NCBI RefSeq assembly: GCF_905220365.1
Contig: NC_061134.1
Location: 1,503,001-1,567,000 of the forward strand
DNA length: 64,000 bases
Reading direction: 5' to 3'
Origin: Vanessa cardui
Taxonomy: Eukaryota; Arthropoda; Insecta; Lepidoptera; Nymphalidae
Positions 35,802 to 47,024 of this stretch are shown here, piece by piece. Positions within the stretch are counted from its first letter, which is position 1, and each line of letters begins with the position of its first letter. Made by a program: the position numbers and the translations under genes. The notes under the pieces are model-generated. The model saw only the letters and a list, made by a program, of their open reading frames with translations, was not told where the DNA came from and ran no database searches.

Positions 35802-38800
35802 ATTAAGATGGTTTTGTCAGAGGATCATGAGATTACTAATCATAAGGAGCGCCACAGACCAGAACCGGTTGATTAGATCCGTTTTATCTTACACAAATTC
35901 AAATTTGGGTAGGTGACGTCTAATTTGCTAAATTCCGTCAAATAATTACACCTCATAAAAAAATGGGGGATAAACTGGGGGATTCGGTAAGTCGGACCAA
36001 AACAATCCGGTCAGATTGCTAAAGTTATTCTATTTAATAGATGTCTGCGCTCAATGCGATAGGCTTATGTTGATAGAGACAGATCATTTGTATAATAGTT
36101 TATAAAATATAGTAGCCATTTTCGAATTCATAGAGGGTAGGCAACTTTTGATATTCCGATTGAAGATCTCAAATAAATCCAAGCCAATTTCAAATGTAAT
36201 TACCAAATAGTTTCTATAATGTTATAAATTAAAGCTTATTGTTCACGGCACTTTTTTTACGGTATGATACAGAATTAGGTTATTATTTCTGTCTAGTATT
36301 AAAAACACCGAAAACTAAGCAGACTAAAGACACTTAAATATAGACTGCCATACAACACTAACGATCATTCTCTCGAAATCACGGTTGCCAGTTCCACCAG
36401 CGTGCTGCGTTTACGAGACCCAATTATATCGGTATCCGATTCTATGAATAAGCTCATAAGCTATTTCGAGTTGAGATTTTTTCGGATACAAATAATCCGC
36501 ATACAATTTAATCATTCCTTAATATAATGAATGCGTCGTACCGTAATTCAACCGTGCCGTGAAGATAACGCAACAAGAGGCCAAACAGTTACTGAAACAC
36601 CGTCAAAATAAAAAACCTATTGAAAATTTTCCTCAGCTATTTAAATATATGGTAGATACATACTTAATTACGGTTCGCATTTGCCAATTTCCTACTTAGT
36701 CCGTAGTAAAGTTTACAGGACACGTACATATCTTTGAATCCATCTTTTATTAAAAAAATATAGAAAATTATAAAAGCTAAAATATTGATTTGCTGCTACT
36801 CAGTGCAGCTTAATTGCCAAAATTGGTAAGCTTCCTTACATTGCGTTGAATAAAAAGGGATCTTTCATAATTCTTGACTGAATTTGCGTCCGCCCAAAAT
36901 TATTTTCTGATGAAATAATCAAGCATCCGCGAAAAACGGACAAACCGTTGAAAGAACTCTACCTCAATTACACAAGAAAAAATAAATTTATATTCTAATG
37001 TTGTTTCTAATCTAGATTTGAGAAATCTGGGAAAATAAATATACTAACATCCATATTAGTCATTAGACAAGAAATTCAAGCTATCTTCGTATTCGATGGA
37101 TAATGCACCAACATATTTATGAAACGCAATGTAAGGTATGCTTCTACAATTAATCCACCCATTTTCAAACACAAATAATGTAGTATTTTTAAATTAGCCT
37201 AACGGAATTATAATTCTATGCTCACAATAATCTCGCCACTAGGTAGTAAGTTTCCGGCCACGTAGAATATATAGCGTCTATGCTCAATCTTGCCATCTTG
37301 TAGCTTCGTAATTTAGCACTCGTAGAATAAATCTTCGCCACTTATAGTTTAAATCGTTCATCGTACCTGTCACACTGTTATGTTTATAGCTTCTTGTTTA
37401 ATATTTTTAATCAATTAATTATTATTCTCGTTTAAAATGTTTAGTAAGACTTCGTTATGGTAACGCTATCGTCTTTAAGTTGGTTTTGCTTTAAACATTA
37501 GTGATTAAGCTTACTGAATTTTTACATGTTCGGGTTCTATATTGACGAAAAGATTCGATTGAGATACGTGTGGTTCAACCGCCTACAAGGCGAATTAAAA
37601 ATAATTTCGTAGTCGCACGTGTAGGCCTCGTGCAACTCAGAAATATATTTTCGAAGTTAGTCAAAAACGATCAGACGCAGATTACCAGAGTAAAATAACG
37701 ATTCTCTAAATATATAAAATAGAAACCGGACAAAAAAACAATCTCTGAAAAAGATAATAAAACCTGGAAATTATTGAAACAGGTTTAAAATACAACAAAA
37801 ATAACATGATGTAAAATGAATACTTCCTCACGACACACAATGTGTATTTTATGTTTCCGCATCAGTATGTATCTTTCGCTAATTACCGCTGGTCACGTTA
37901 TGTGCTTTCGTCCGTAAGTTAAGAAAAATGTGATTGTATGTTTGTCAACTTCTAAGAAGTCGTGCTATTTTGATTTATCTTGGTGTCTAACTGGTTATTC
38001 TATAATTAATTTATCATATCTGTATTCGACATTCCACTTTTACATTTAAAAATATAAACAGAACAGTGCAAACTCCGAATCGCGTCCAAAGCCAAAATTT
38101 TATATCTATTTTTCAATTATTGCTAATTATAATCTTTTATTATTGTTGTTATAACCCTATTTATATTTGTAATGAGTTAGCGTACTTCGAATAAAGATAA
38201 GGAGTGCCAATGCGTCACAGAATTGTGGTATTTATTTATAATTATACATAGATAAAGATAAGAATTTTAATAAAAACCCGATAGTGAGATTTTGTTAATT
38301 GTACTACAAAATGTAATAAATATACCCCAATAAAAATAATGCATACATAAACATTTTATTTTAATATTATACCAATCCTAAGCTACCGGTCTACGATGAC
38401 AGCAACAACTTTTGAGAACTAGAACGACGACGAGATATTTTGCGATTGTTTACTATTACTCCTTCCTTTAAATTTTATCATACAACCAAATGTGAACAAA
38501 GTATAAACAAAGCAAGACTTGTGAGTGTTTGAATTTACCGCTGTTTTAATGAAATTCACGCTTATCGCGTAGTAATAATTCAAAGGCTTAGATTTAATAT
38601 GAAAACAAATTTAATTATTCTAAGATCAGTATTCCTTTAAATCCTATGAAAAATTATGTAACAATTAGATTGAAAGTAAACCAAAATGCTATCCTGCTTG
38701 CTTTTAAATTTATTGTTCATATTTGTACATTTTATTGTACTGCCCTATTAATATATACATATATGTATTGTGTTTATATATATATAATATTCATATGTAG

Positions 38801-39366
38801 ATTAAACATTTGGAATACATAAAATACACACTACAATACTAATATTTATTTATAAATACCTTCAAAACTAAATGATTACATCCCACGTTCATTGAAGTCA
38901 TTAATGGATGAAAGTGATATTCAATATTTTGTAAAAAAAATAATCAAATCAAGTACATGATATAAATTATATTATTTACCAAATACTACATATCACCTTC
39001 ATTATATTTCAAAATATATCCTCGTATGCTAAACCTTACAAGCCATGTACGTTCTGTATTTCAATAAGGAATATATTTCGGGTATTTGTAGTGTGGGCTA
39101 TAACCATTGTTACAAAAATCAAATGAGAAATAAACCTACAAATAGGAAAGATAACGGACTATATAGGTGGGAACAGAATAAAATGAATGAAGAAGAATCG
39201 TGGTGACATTAGAAAACTATCAATTTATTAACAAGTCGCTCACAAAACAGGTCTACAACTAAAATTACTGTGTTACCAGACTAATATCAATAGACATAGA
39301 TATATACCATCGGATAAAATGCATAAGGATCACCATATATATAATCTGTACCAGAATACTGTAACG
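35802..39366. other. Intergenic AT-rich DNA between HPS4 and tra2
   Basis: About 3.5 kb with no gene, RNA gene or repeat I can support. Short patches of moderate GC (36360-36440, 37560-37640) are unexplained. Confidence 0.5.
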
Positions 39367-40024
39367 TGTTAGGATCGGTTTGGTTTAAGTGGTGTGATAA
39401 GAATATGATCAGTGCGCGTGCGCGTGCGACTTCCGTCTTGCGTCTTGCGAGCTTGAGCTTCGGAACTACAAACGTGTCGATCATATTCTTTTCGCGACCG
39501 AGCTACATTCGCGCCTTCGTTCCGGCGCCGACACTTTCTTTTCGGCGACCGGCCGGTCCGGGATCAGCGACCATTTCGAAAGGGCTTTTCATTTCAATCA
39601 AACATTTTCAAAACTTCAACACAGTTAGTTTTTTCAAGGAACTTCATCCTTTACTTCTTGTTTCAATACCTTTTCAAACAAACAAAATCAATATTAGACT
39701 TAGTGTTAGACCTTTATTAGAGCTAATTTTATACATCCTAGAGGCGACACCCGCTGGCTGCTTACTCGCTAACTTATATCTAAACCCTTTTTCGCTTCTA
39801 AACATAAACAACTTATCGACTCCGGGGGGCAGAGTTCTGCCTTACAAAAAAAATCATCTCGCGACTACGCCGGCCGTACAGGTACAATATAAATGCATTA
39901 GAGGCCGGCGGACATGGGAAGTAGTGGTGTATCAAAATCTATTCTACACGTCTGATGTTGTCAGCGTCACGATATTAATATCGACCTGCAAATCCAAAGA
40001 AGGGAGTAACCATGGTGTCCAACA
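39367..40024 (+). mobile_element. Candidate solo LTR
   Basis: A 658-base block begins TGTTAGGATCGG and ends TGTCCAACA, i.e. TG..CA with short inverted ends (TGTT.GGA / TCC.AACA). Its GC and CpG content (GCGCGTGCGCGTGCGACTTC, CGGCGCCGACAC) clearly exceeds the flanks. It holds a 227-codon open frame that resembles no protein I know and is probably fortuitous. No matching target duplication was found, so the call is tentative; it could instead be an unrelated GC-rich insertion. Confidence 0.35.
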
Positions 40025-40965
40025 TTGTTACCAATTTATTATCAAATAAACACTTTTCTATTCATTCATATTTTAACATAACACGGATATTATTAATTTT
40101 AGAAATGAGAAACTTAATTATGAATGAATGAAAAGGTGTCCATATACAGTGTTAAAATTTATATCTATTGACTATACAAAATAATTGTTTTGGTATTATT
40201 TATGCACTAATGATAACACTAATTACAATTTACTTCTTTTAGAAGTATTTACTTTGGAGAATTAGATACAATTTGTCATTTCACATAAGACATACTATTA
40301 CTAAAATGCAAATATTACACTCCTTTTTTCAACATGTATGTTATCGTCTTAATGTTTATACAGCTAAAATCTACTAATTTAATTTTTCAAAATCAATTTT
40401 ACAATATTTATCATTGCATTTTTAGCAACAGCACAAAAATATAGAAATTTGGTTATCTTTACAATTAACAAAGTATCAAATGTAAAGGATAATATTCCTA
40501 TTAGTTAATAACATTTGGCCAGTACCAAATGGGCCAAGTATTAATGAAACTAACAATGAAACAAATCTAAGTTCTATGAGGTGAATACATTATACTGATT
40601 TTAATGGAAATTGGTGGAAAATAATTTCAAACCATTTTATACATTATTTTAATAAGCTTAAATTTTAAATAAAAACTTGCGAGGCGATGTTGAAAAAATA
40701 ATAAAATGAGCTTTGTCTAATATTACAATTATCAATAAAAGTAGTGCATAGCACTAATTACTTGAAGCTGACAAACGTTGTTCTAAACGTTAAGAAAAAT
40801 ATATTGTAAATGCTAATTGGTACAACTCACAATTTATTTATAAATACATTTTTGTCAAGGAGGAAAGGAAGGCGAGAGGAGATTATCACTAACTGTGAGA
40901 AGGTTCTAGATGTATTGTAAGACTTATCACTAGCGCTTAAAACTCTTATTTTAATTACTGTTATA
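40025..40965. other. AT-rich DNA downstream of tra2
   Basis: No gene. The tra2 3' end may extend here; TTTATT (AATAAA on the minus strand) at 40833-40838 is one possible polyA signal. Confidence 0.4.
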
Positions 40966-40977
40966 AAAAAAAACATT

Positions 40978-41241
40978 ATGTTGTCTTAAATTTTCGCGAT
41001 TATTCCACATTTAAATAAAACTAATTATAACGGATGAATCGCGTATATTAATTATTTTTAAACATCCCGACGTTTCGAGCACTTTGCAGTGTTCGTGGTC
41101 ACGGGTAGACTAAGATGACATTTGTCAGACAAATGTCATCTTAGTCTACCCGTGACCACGAACACTGCAAAGTGCTCGAAACGTCGGGATGTTTAAAAAT
41201 AATTAATATACGCGATTCATCCGTTATAATTAGTTTTATTT
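40978..41241 (+). mobile_element. Foldback element copy 2: perfect 117-bp palindrome
   Basis: 12-bp target duplication AAAAAAAACATT at 40966-40977 and 41242-41253. After the common left end (TTGTCTTAAATTTTCGCGAT) come arms 41010-41126 and 41128-41244, which I read as exact reverse complements separated by one base. Each arm holds CACTGCAAAGTG followed by CTCGAAACGTCGGGATG. Lies about 160 bases past the tra2 stop, so probably in its 3' UTR. Confidence 0.9.
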
Positions 41242-41410
41242 AAAAAAAACATTGCATGTTTAAATGGGAAGAATAAAACTTCGAGCAGTGACAGTGCTTC
41301 GATCCAATGACAATAGAAGGAATAGTGACTTTAAGGGGTAAGTACTATAATTACGACGTAACCTTACATAAAATTATCCCGTCATCGAGTAGAAAGAGTG
41401 TCGAGGGTCG

Positions 41411-41561
41411 CTAGGGGTGGTAGTAAGACTTACGCGGCGAGTAGGAGCGCTCACGCTCGTAGCGGCGGCGGCGGTAGTGCGGCGACGGCGAGCGGTGGCG
41501 GTAGCGCGCGTAGTAGTCGCGCTCGCGCTCGCGGTAGCTGCCGCGGTAGTAGTAGTCGCTG
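41411..41561 (-). CDS. tra2: tra2 coding exon 7 (RS2) and stop
   Basis: Chosen acceptor gtccacag gives DSDYYYRGSYRERERDYYAR and ends SYSPRKSYYHP. Four AGs in a row (after gtgtgtag, ttaaccag, tccacag and cagcag) are all in frame with no stop between, so the exact N-terminal edge is uncertain by up to about 25 bases. Very GC-rich (GGC/CGC repeats) compared with flanks. Confidence 0.8.
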
Positions 41562-44500
41562 CTGTGGACGAGCGAGCTGGTTAAACATCTACACACAAGT
41601 CTAGTATGGTGGGTACTTCATACTTTTCACAATTTGAAAATTCAAATGAACTAAGTCTGTTATAAAAGTTCGGTGATTTTTCCAAATGATCGTCATTATT
41701 ATTCTTTTAAATACTTGTAGAAAACTTGTTCTTTAAATAACATTTAAACTTACTCTCTGTCTCGGCGCCTGTCGTAGCCATTATCGCCTCTCACACTGCA
41801 AGATAAAACAATAAAATAAATATTAGTAAGACTATTTGTTAATCACATTGACTATAATTATTGTTAGCGTGTGTACTTTGAATGTTATTGTACAAGCAGG
41901 CCTTTAGTAAAACAACTTATCTTGTTGTTGATTTACTCTAAATCTACTTATTTATTTATCTACCAACACTTAGGATACCCACATATATATTCAATTGTAA
42001 GTAATTTCTTTGTTGGAAGTTTTGAGTACTAACAACCTTACAAAACATAATATCATAAGATGAAAACTTGTATAGGTTAAAAATTTGTTTGTAATAAAAA
42101 AGGATTTTTCTGCTGGTAGAAAATATGCTAGGGCATAAAGCTAAAATTAGCAATTATTTTACAGCTAAACACCAAGATTATTAATTCACTTTTAAGGGTG
42201 ATTGATCTAGTAAAATTGGAGTTACAGGGACCTTAATTTCTAAGCAACTTAAATCCTATGGTTAGAAAAATATTGATAGTGTAGTTACTAATTGTAATGC
42301 CAATTTCTATAGGGGTCACCGCTTAGCGTCAGATGCTCTGTTAGTACATATGCAATCCGAAAGTAAGTTACAATAATAAAAACAAACAGTGCCTGAATTA
42401 GAATTGCAAACTGAATACTGCATTGAATAATCCATACTAAACATAGATTGCAGGCTATCATAGTGATGCAGTAAGTATTTATTTATTTAGGTTGTGTTGA
42501 TTTTAAATAAGATCAAACATACTGTGTGGGCTTCCCCATGTAGATGCCGGGCGTCGGCGTGTGAGCGCGCTGCGTGATGGAGTAGTCGACGCGGATGCGA
42601 CGCCCGTCGATCTCCATGCCCGTGCACTCGTTCTTTGCCACCTTGGCGTCGTCCTGAGACTCGAAGTACACGAAGCAAAAGCCTCTCGAACGACCAGTCT
42701 AAAATTTATAGGATATATAGTTAGTTACACATTTCTTAATTTCGGGTGGAGGAATTTTACTTTCCCACCAAGCCCTAATCGTCCGATGGGAGAAAAATGT
42801 CGGTCACACACGGCGGGCATGGCGACAATGGAGCCAGTACGACTTGAGTCTACTTGATGGGTGGAGACCTCTCGCTGCCGAGTAATCAACGCTACGCTCG
42901 GCAGCGAGCGGTGCCAATCGGAAAAACGCTCTGTCTGCGAAAACGCTACGTCGTAAAAGGAGACAGCGGGAAGAGACCGGGAGAATTAGGCTGCAGACTC
43001 GATATGCCCAAGAAGACGGGAGAAAAGGAAACTTACGCATCGGTATGCGTAAGTTTCCTTTTCTTGTCATGTTCATGTCCGGTGACATGGTGACGGCGCT
43101 CAACTGATTTAAAATAAGTAGTTTTATGGAATGTCCTAATAAATCAATTTGCTCACTACAGACAGACAGAAGCAGTTAAAGAGAAATTTTGCTGTTTTAA
43201 TTTAAGAAATTGGATGTGGAGAACTGGCTATGTAAACTGTATACTTTAATTTATTGCTGCAAATGTATAATTTTAATCTTCTAAGAATACAAAATATACA
43301 TATTTCAGAATTCTTAAGGTAAATATTTGCTCACCTTAGCGTCAATGACAACTTGAACTTTGTCAACCGGACCATATTTTGAGAAAATGTGGTGAATCTG
43401 CTGTTCAGTTGTGTAGAGACTCAGACCAAAAACGCCGAGGCAGCGTGATGGAGTCGGATTTTCCTGTTGACAACATAAAGCACATACTCAATTCTCTTAT
43501 GAATTTATCATATAGGCATTTAAGGGGAGGAAAATACTTAAATGTTACATTTGACTCATTATTTGTAATAAATATACGAAACATTTACAAAGTCATTTAA
43601 CTGTTAAACAAAAATTATGTAGTAAGTCTGATTATTTTAAATGATAATCGAAAAAAATAGAGGAATTAAGGAACTTCAAATTATAAAACATATTTTTAAA
43701 CTTTATTTGAAAACTAAAATGAAAAATTTGAAGTTCCCTGAGTAAAAATAATAAAAAGTAAAATATGAAAAGTTTCTGTACCAAAAGCCTCACCCGATCA
43801 CCAAGATGCCGTCTACGAGACGACATAGGGCTATGGCTATGGGATCGGCGGTAGGAGCCACGAGGAGAGTAGGATCGCGAGCGGCTGCGCGAGTAGCGCG
43901 AACCGCGATAGCCGCGCCGCGGAGATCCAGAGCGGGAACGAGTTCTGCAATACGATTTTGCATTAGTTGTGCTAAAATAATATAATTTTTTAACATCTAT
44001 AATGAGGAATCCGAACTGCTGATAAGCAACAATACAAATTTGCACATACTTAAGTTTCTTTCAATGATAATCTATTTTATCCTTTCATAAATTATGGTAC
44101 TTAAAAATATTCATAGATTTATAAGAAAAACAAAAAAGAATAATAAACATTTCATAACCTACAAAGTAACAAAAAATACTTTGACAAGTACATATAAAAA
44201 TATAAGGTTTTTTGCAATTAAAACGAAGCTAAAGAATCTTTAGACTAACCATTGACAACAGTGTGTGATGTCACATTAAAATTAGATCCGTGTCCCCAAT
44301 ATGATTTCACGATATCCAACCAAAGTCAAGTCATATATTAGTATAGGTTTATCATTGTAGTCATAGCCAACAACCCTTACTGAACTTAGAATTAAAGGTG
44401 TATTTGTTAAATAAGAAAACCTCAGTTCAATAAAAAAAATCAATAAGGGCGTGTTTGTTTACATAAATGATTCAAAAATAAATCACTAATTCTGACATAA

Positions 44501-45753
44501 CATTTCCTCCATTAAAATCAAAATCATAGTAGTATACTATTTTATTCAAGTAGACTTTTACAAGCACTTTTGAATCATCAATTAACAAACTACCTTAAGT
44601 TAAGCTACCACCGGTTAAGATTCCAGATTCTACTGAGAAGAACTGACAAAAAATTAGTAGGTTAACACTTTTTCAACAATCGAAAAGACATATTAGAATT
44701 AAGCAAGCTTTAAAATGTGAGAAGACTAAAACATATGACATCCATTTCAAAACAATGTATCAAATTTTAATAAAATTTACTTTATCAGAAAAAAAATTAC
44801 ATTCCAAATGTATGCACCAAACCATAACAATGCTTATCTGCTCATAAAACTTGATTGACAAACATTTCTTTTCGTAGACTCAAATATTGATTAAACAACC
44901 TTGTTATATTGACAAACATAACAATACTTATGATGTGCCTAATTTGCTTAAATTTAAGATTAGCTCTCGCTCTATCAGTGTTTTTATGTACTTTTTGTTA
45001 TAACCTTGAACATAACTATTACCTTGCAAATTAATGCCATTCATAAAATGCTAAAAATATTTTTTTGAACATATGTATTATATTTAATCTGTATTTTTTT
45101 ATAACGATGCTAAAGGTCACATTTAAATTATTATTATTACAAGAGTACAAGTTTGTAGAGTTAAATCAAGGACACTGCAAATAGTGTATACAAACGTTAT
45201 AAAGTATTGTATGTATTTTCAAAGGAAGGGCAGTTACTTTATAATAATTAATACGAAACTTATTTCGACTGTTTTGTCAGACAATTGTTTTTATTATGAT
45301 ACAGATAACTGATCATACAACATAATAATGATGGTTTGGGAGAATAATTGGTGATATCATTGCGCAACCTTCGTCGCCTTGGCAGCGAGGTTATAACGAT
45401 ATCAACATTTTGTCGAAATAGAAAGAATCATCACTACGATAGCGAGGATTTAACTGCAAACGCTTTAATATGTTAAAACAACTTGGCATACTCACGGGCT
45501 TCTATATTTCCTGCTGGAAGCTTTTGGCGGGGGCGGCGTGCGTGACCGGCTTCGGCTATGACCGCGCGACATGGCTGCAGCCTTTGGAGCCGGCTCCCGT
45601 GAACCATTGCGGGTCCTCGAGCGGCTCCTCTGTAACGCGAGGAAATAATTATTTAGATCTTTTTCACGCATAGGCAAGAATAACAGCAAGCACAACGCTT
45701 AAGGCGCGAAAGCGGAATTGCGTTGTTAATTATAGTACCTCACGATCAGACAT
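41411..45753 (-). CDS. tra2: transformer-2 (SR-type splicing regulator), 7 coding exons, 265 aa
   Basis: On the minus strand: 45753-45739, 45629-45496, 43944-43794, 43463-43335, 42698-42523, 41795-41754, 41561-41411 (stop TAG at 41413-41411). All introns are GT..AG and frame is continuous. Tra2 binds exonic enhancers through one RRM flanked by two RS regions. Visible: RS1 (about residues 5-100: SRSRTRNGS, SRGHSRSRSRTPPPP, RSRSGSPRRG); RRM with RNP2 LGVFGL (109-114) and RNP1 RGFCFVYF (148-155); the Tra2-specific linker RVDYSITQRAHTPTPGIYMG; RS2 rich in RERERDYY and RRRRYERERSYSPR. The linker distinguishes Tra2 from SRSF proteins. Length is normal for insect Tra2. Its start faces the ValRS start 1.1 kb away. 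Other isoforms (RS1 skipping) are known in the family but not testable here. Confidence 0.95.
41754..41795 (-). CDS. tra2: tra2 coding exon 6 (42 nt)
   Basis: Acceptor tcttgcag, donor gtaagt. Encodes HVRGDNGYDRRRDR across the split codons, joining the linker to RS2. Confidence 0.88.
42523..42698 (-). CDS. tra2: tra2 coding exon 5 (RRM second half, linker)
   Basis: Acceptor aaattttag, donor gtatgt, 176 nt ending in phase 2. Encodes TGRSRGFCFVYFESQDDAKV with RNP1 and the linker RVDYSITQRAHTPTPGIYMG conserved from insects to mammals. Confidence 0.96.
42770..43090. repeat. GC-rich insertion with hairpins in tra2 intron 4
   Basis: The region between tra2 exons 5 and 4 turns GC-rich and carries two hairpins: CTCGCTGCCGAG / CTCGGCAGCGAG (about 42871-42909), and a 20-bp perfect one at 43021-43040 / 43045-43064 (core GGAAACTTACGCAT). 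No TIR or target duplication found. Open frames on both strands are probably side effects of the composition. Confidence 0.6.
43335..43463 (-). CDS. tra2: tra2 coding exon 4 (RRM, first half)
   Basis: Acceptor gtcaacag, donor gtgagc, 43 codons. Encodes ENPTPSRCLGVFGLSLYTTE with RNP2 and IFSKYGPVDKVQVVIDAK, the beta1-alpha1-beta2 part of the RRM. Confidence 0.95.
43794..43944 (-). CDS. tra2: tra2 coding exon 3 (RS1)
   Basis: Acceptor gtattgcag, donor gtgagg, ends in phase 0. Encodes alternating RS and Gly/Tyr residues (SGSPRRGYRGSRYSRSRSRS, then YRRSHSHSPMSSRRRHLGDR). Confidence 0.92.
43945..45495 (-). other. tra2 intron 2 (1.55 kb)
   Basis: AT-rich. Contains a reverse fragment of the Jockey-like LINE 3' UTR at about 44527-44670 (TATTCAAGTAGACTTTTACA, AGCTACCACCGGTT). 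No other content recognised. Confidence 0.7.
45496..45629 (-). CDS. tra2: tra2 coding exon 2 (RS1)
   Basis: Acceptor gcgttacag, donor gtgagt, 134 nt ending in phase 2. Encodes RSRSRTRNGSREPAPKAAAM and SRGHSRSRSRTPPPPKASSR, the start of the N-terminal RS region. Confidence 0.9.
45739..45753 (-). CDS. tra2: tra2 coding exon 1
   Basis: Encodes MSDRE, then donor gtacta. Typical short Tra2 first coding exon. The 5' UTR continues towards the shared promoter. Confidence 0.8.
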
Positions 45754-46859
45754 GATGAGTATTCGTATTTAAAATAAACAACAAAAGTATAATGAATTAA
45801 CACACAATCAATCTAAATATAAACCAAGATTCTTTGAATACAAATCACACGAGCACATCACAACGCGGTCGCAATGAAAAACAAAATGGCGTCAGTTAAA
45901 AATCGTCAAGTATGATGTGATGCCTCATGCCAGTAAAAGGAGCGCGGTAAACTTAAATTGTCAACTTGAAAAAAGAATTTATGATCTTGGTACTGCCACA
46001 ATTAAAAAAAAAATAAGTTTGGTTCAAACTTCATTTGTTTTACACAATCTTTGCTTATTTTAAACAGCAATATATTGACTTCTAACATTGTACTATAATT
46101 GATGTACAGACTGTACTTTTTAATATATGTTTTTGCTTTTCTAATATTTGCATATTTTTATGACCTATTTTATATCTCTTCTGTTACTTAATTCTTAATA
46201 ACTAGATTTTTAAATTGTTTTAGACGATAAAGTAGCAGATTAAGTGTGTCTGACCTGATACCGACCTAGAAGGAACCTGTATACCCGATGTTTAAATTGT
46301 TTAAATGTTTAAATATATTAATATAAAACATTAATATATATAAAACTGAAATAAATATTAATTATTGAAAACTCAAAAGAAAGAGAAATAAAGAAACTAC
46401 AAATTCACGTTTTTTTTAACCATATCATTTGAATAAAAGAAAATTTAAAGATAGTAAAAACAATATCATAGAAAGAAAATATTTTTATTATTTACTATTA
46501 AATGAGGTTAGAAATTGTAACCGTCCCATTTGTACTGGATTTTGTTGTTATATATTTAGTTATATTTCTGGGATCAAAATAATAATTTTGTGTAACAAGA
46601 AATCAATACTGAATTATTTATAAAGGATTTTTATAAATATTTAATTATAATTATGAATCATTAATGTAAAGGTACACTATCACTATAAGATATTCACTTG
46701 ATATATTCTACTACATAGCAAAAATTCAACCTATCCTATGTCAAAGTCAACATATGTCATCTGTCACCGTGTAATGATTTGGATTGATGGATTCCACATC
46801 GTACGGTTGTAAATGTGCTCGGCTTGTGTATAAATAGGATATTATTTTCTCCATAAAAC
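45754..46859. promoter_or_regulatory. Shared intergenic promoter region, tra2 (-) / ValRS (+)
   Basis: Head-to-head gap of 1,106 bases between start codons; it must hold both 5' UTRs and promoters. The tra2-proximal part (45,840-45,960) is less AT-rich and contains AAAATGGCGTCA. The middle (46,000-46,740) is AT-rich with no coding signal; short open frames there look random. A TATAAATA at 46829-46836 lies only 24 bases before the ValRS ATG, too close for a normal TATA box plus leader, so I do not call it one. Confidence 0.5.
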
Positions 46860-47024
46860 ATGACAGACAATGAAAACCAAAATGGTCCCGCTGGGGATCA
46901 ACCGCAAGAAAAGACTGCCAAGCAACTAGAAAAGGAGGCGAAGAAGGCAGCAAAACTAGAGAAATTGAAAGCAAAGTTGGATAAGAAAAGCACGGCGCCA
47001 GCTGTGCAGAAAGATAAGCCTGAG
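46860..47024 (+). CDS. ValRS: ValRS coding exon 1 (charged extension)
   Basis: Starts at ATG preceded by CCATAAAAC, donor gttagt. 55 codons: acidic/polar start (MTDNENQNGP) then EKTAKQLEKEAKKAAKLEKL, an amphipathic Lys-rich helix of the kind that binds tRNA non-specifically in eukaryotic synthetases. Confidence 0.93.

Noticed and set aside
39366..40049. 227-codon forward frame as a gene
   Set aside because: No recognisable domain. Boundaries coincide with an LTR-like block and composition explains the lack of stops; kept only as part of a candidate LTR.
42804..43103. Overlapping frames on both strands in tra2 intron 4
   Set aside because: They lie in a GC-rich hairpin block between two well-supported tra2 exons and resemble no protein.
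46829..46836. TATAAATA as the ValRS TATA box
   Set aside because: Only 24 bases before the ATG, leaving no room for a transcribed leader.
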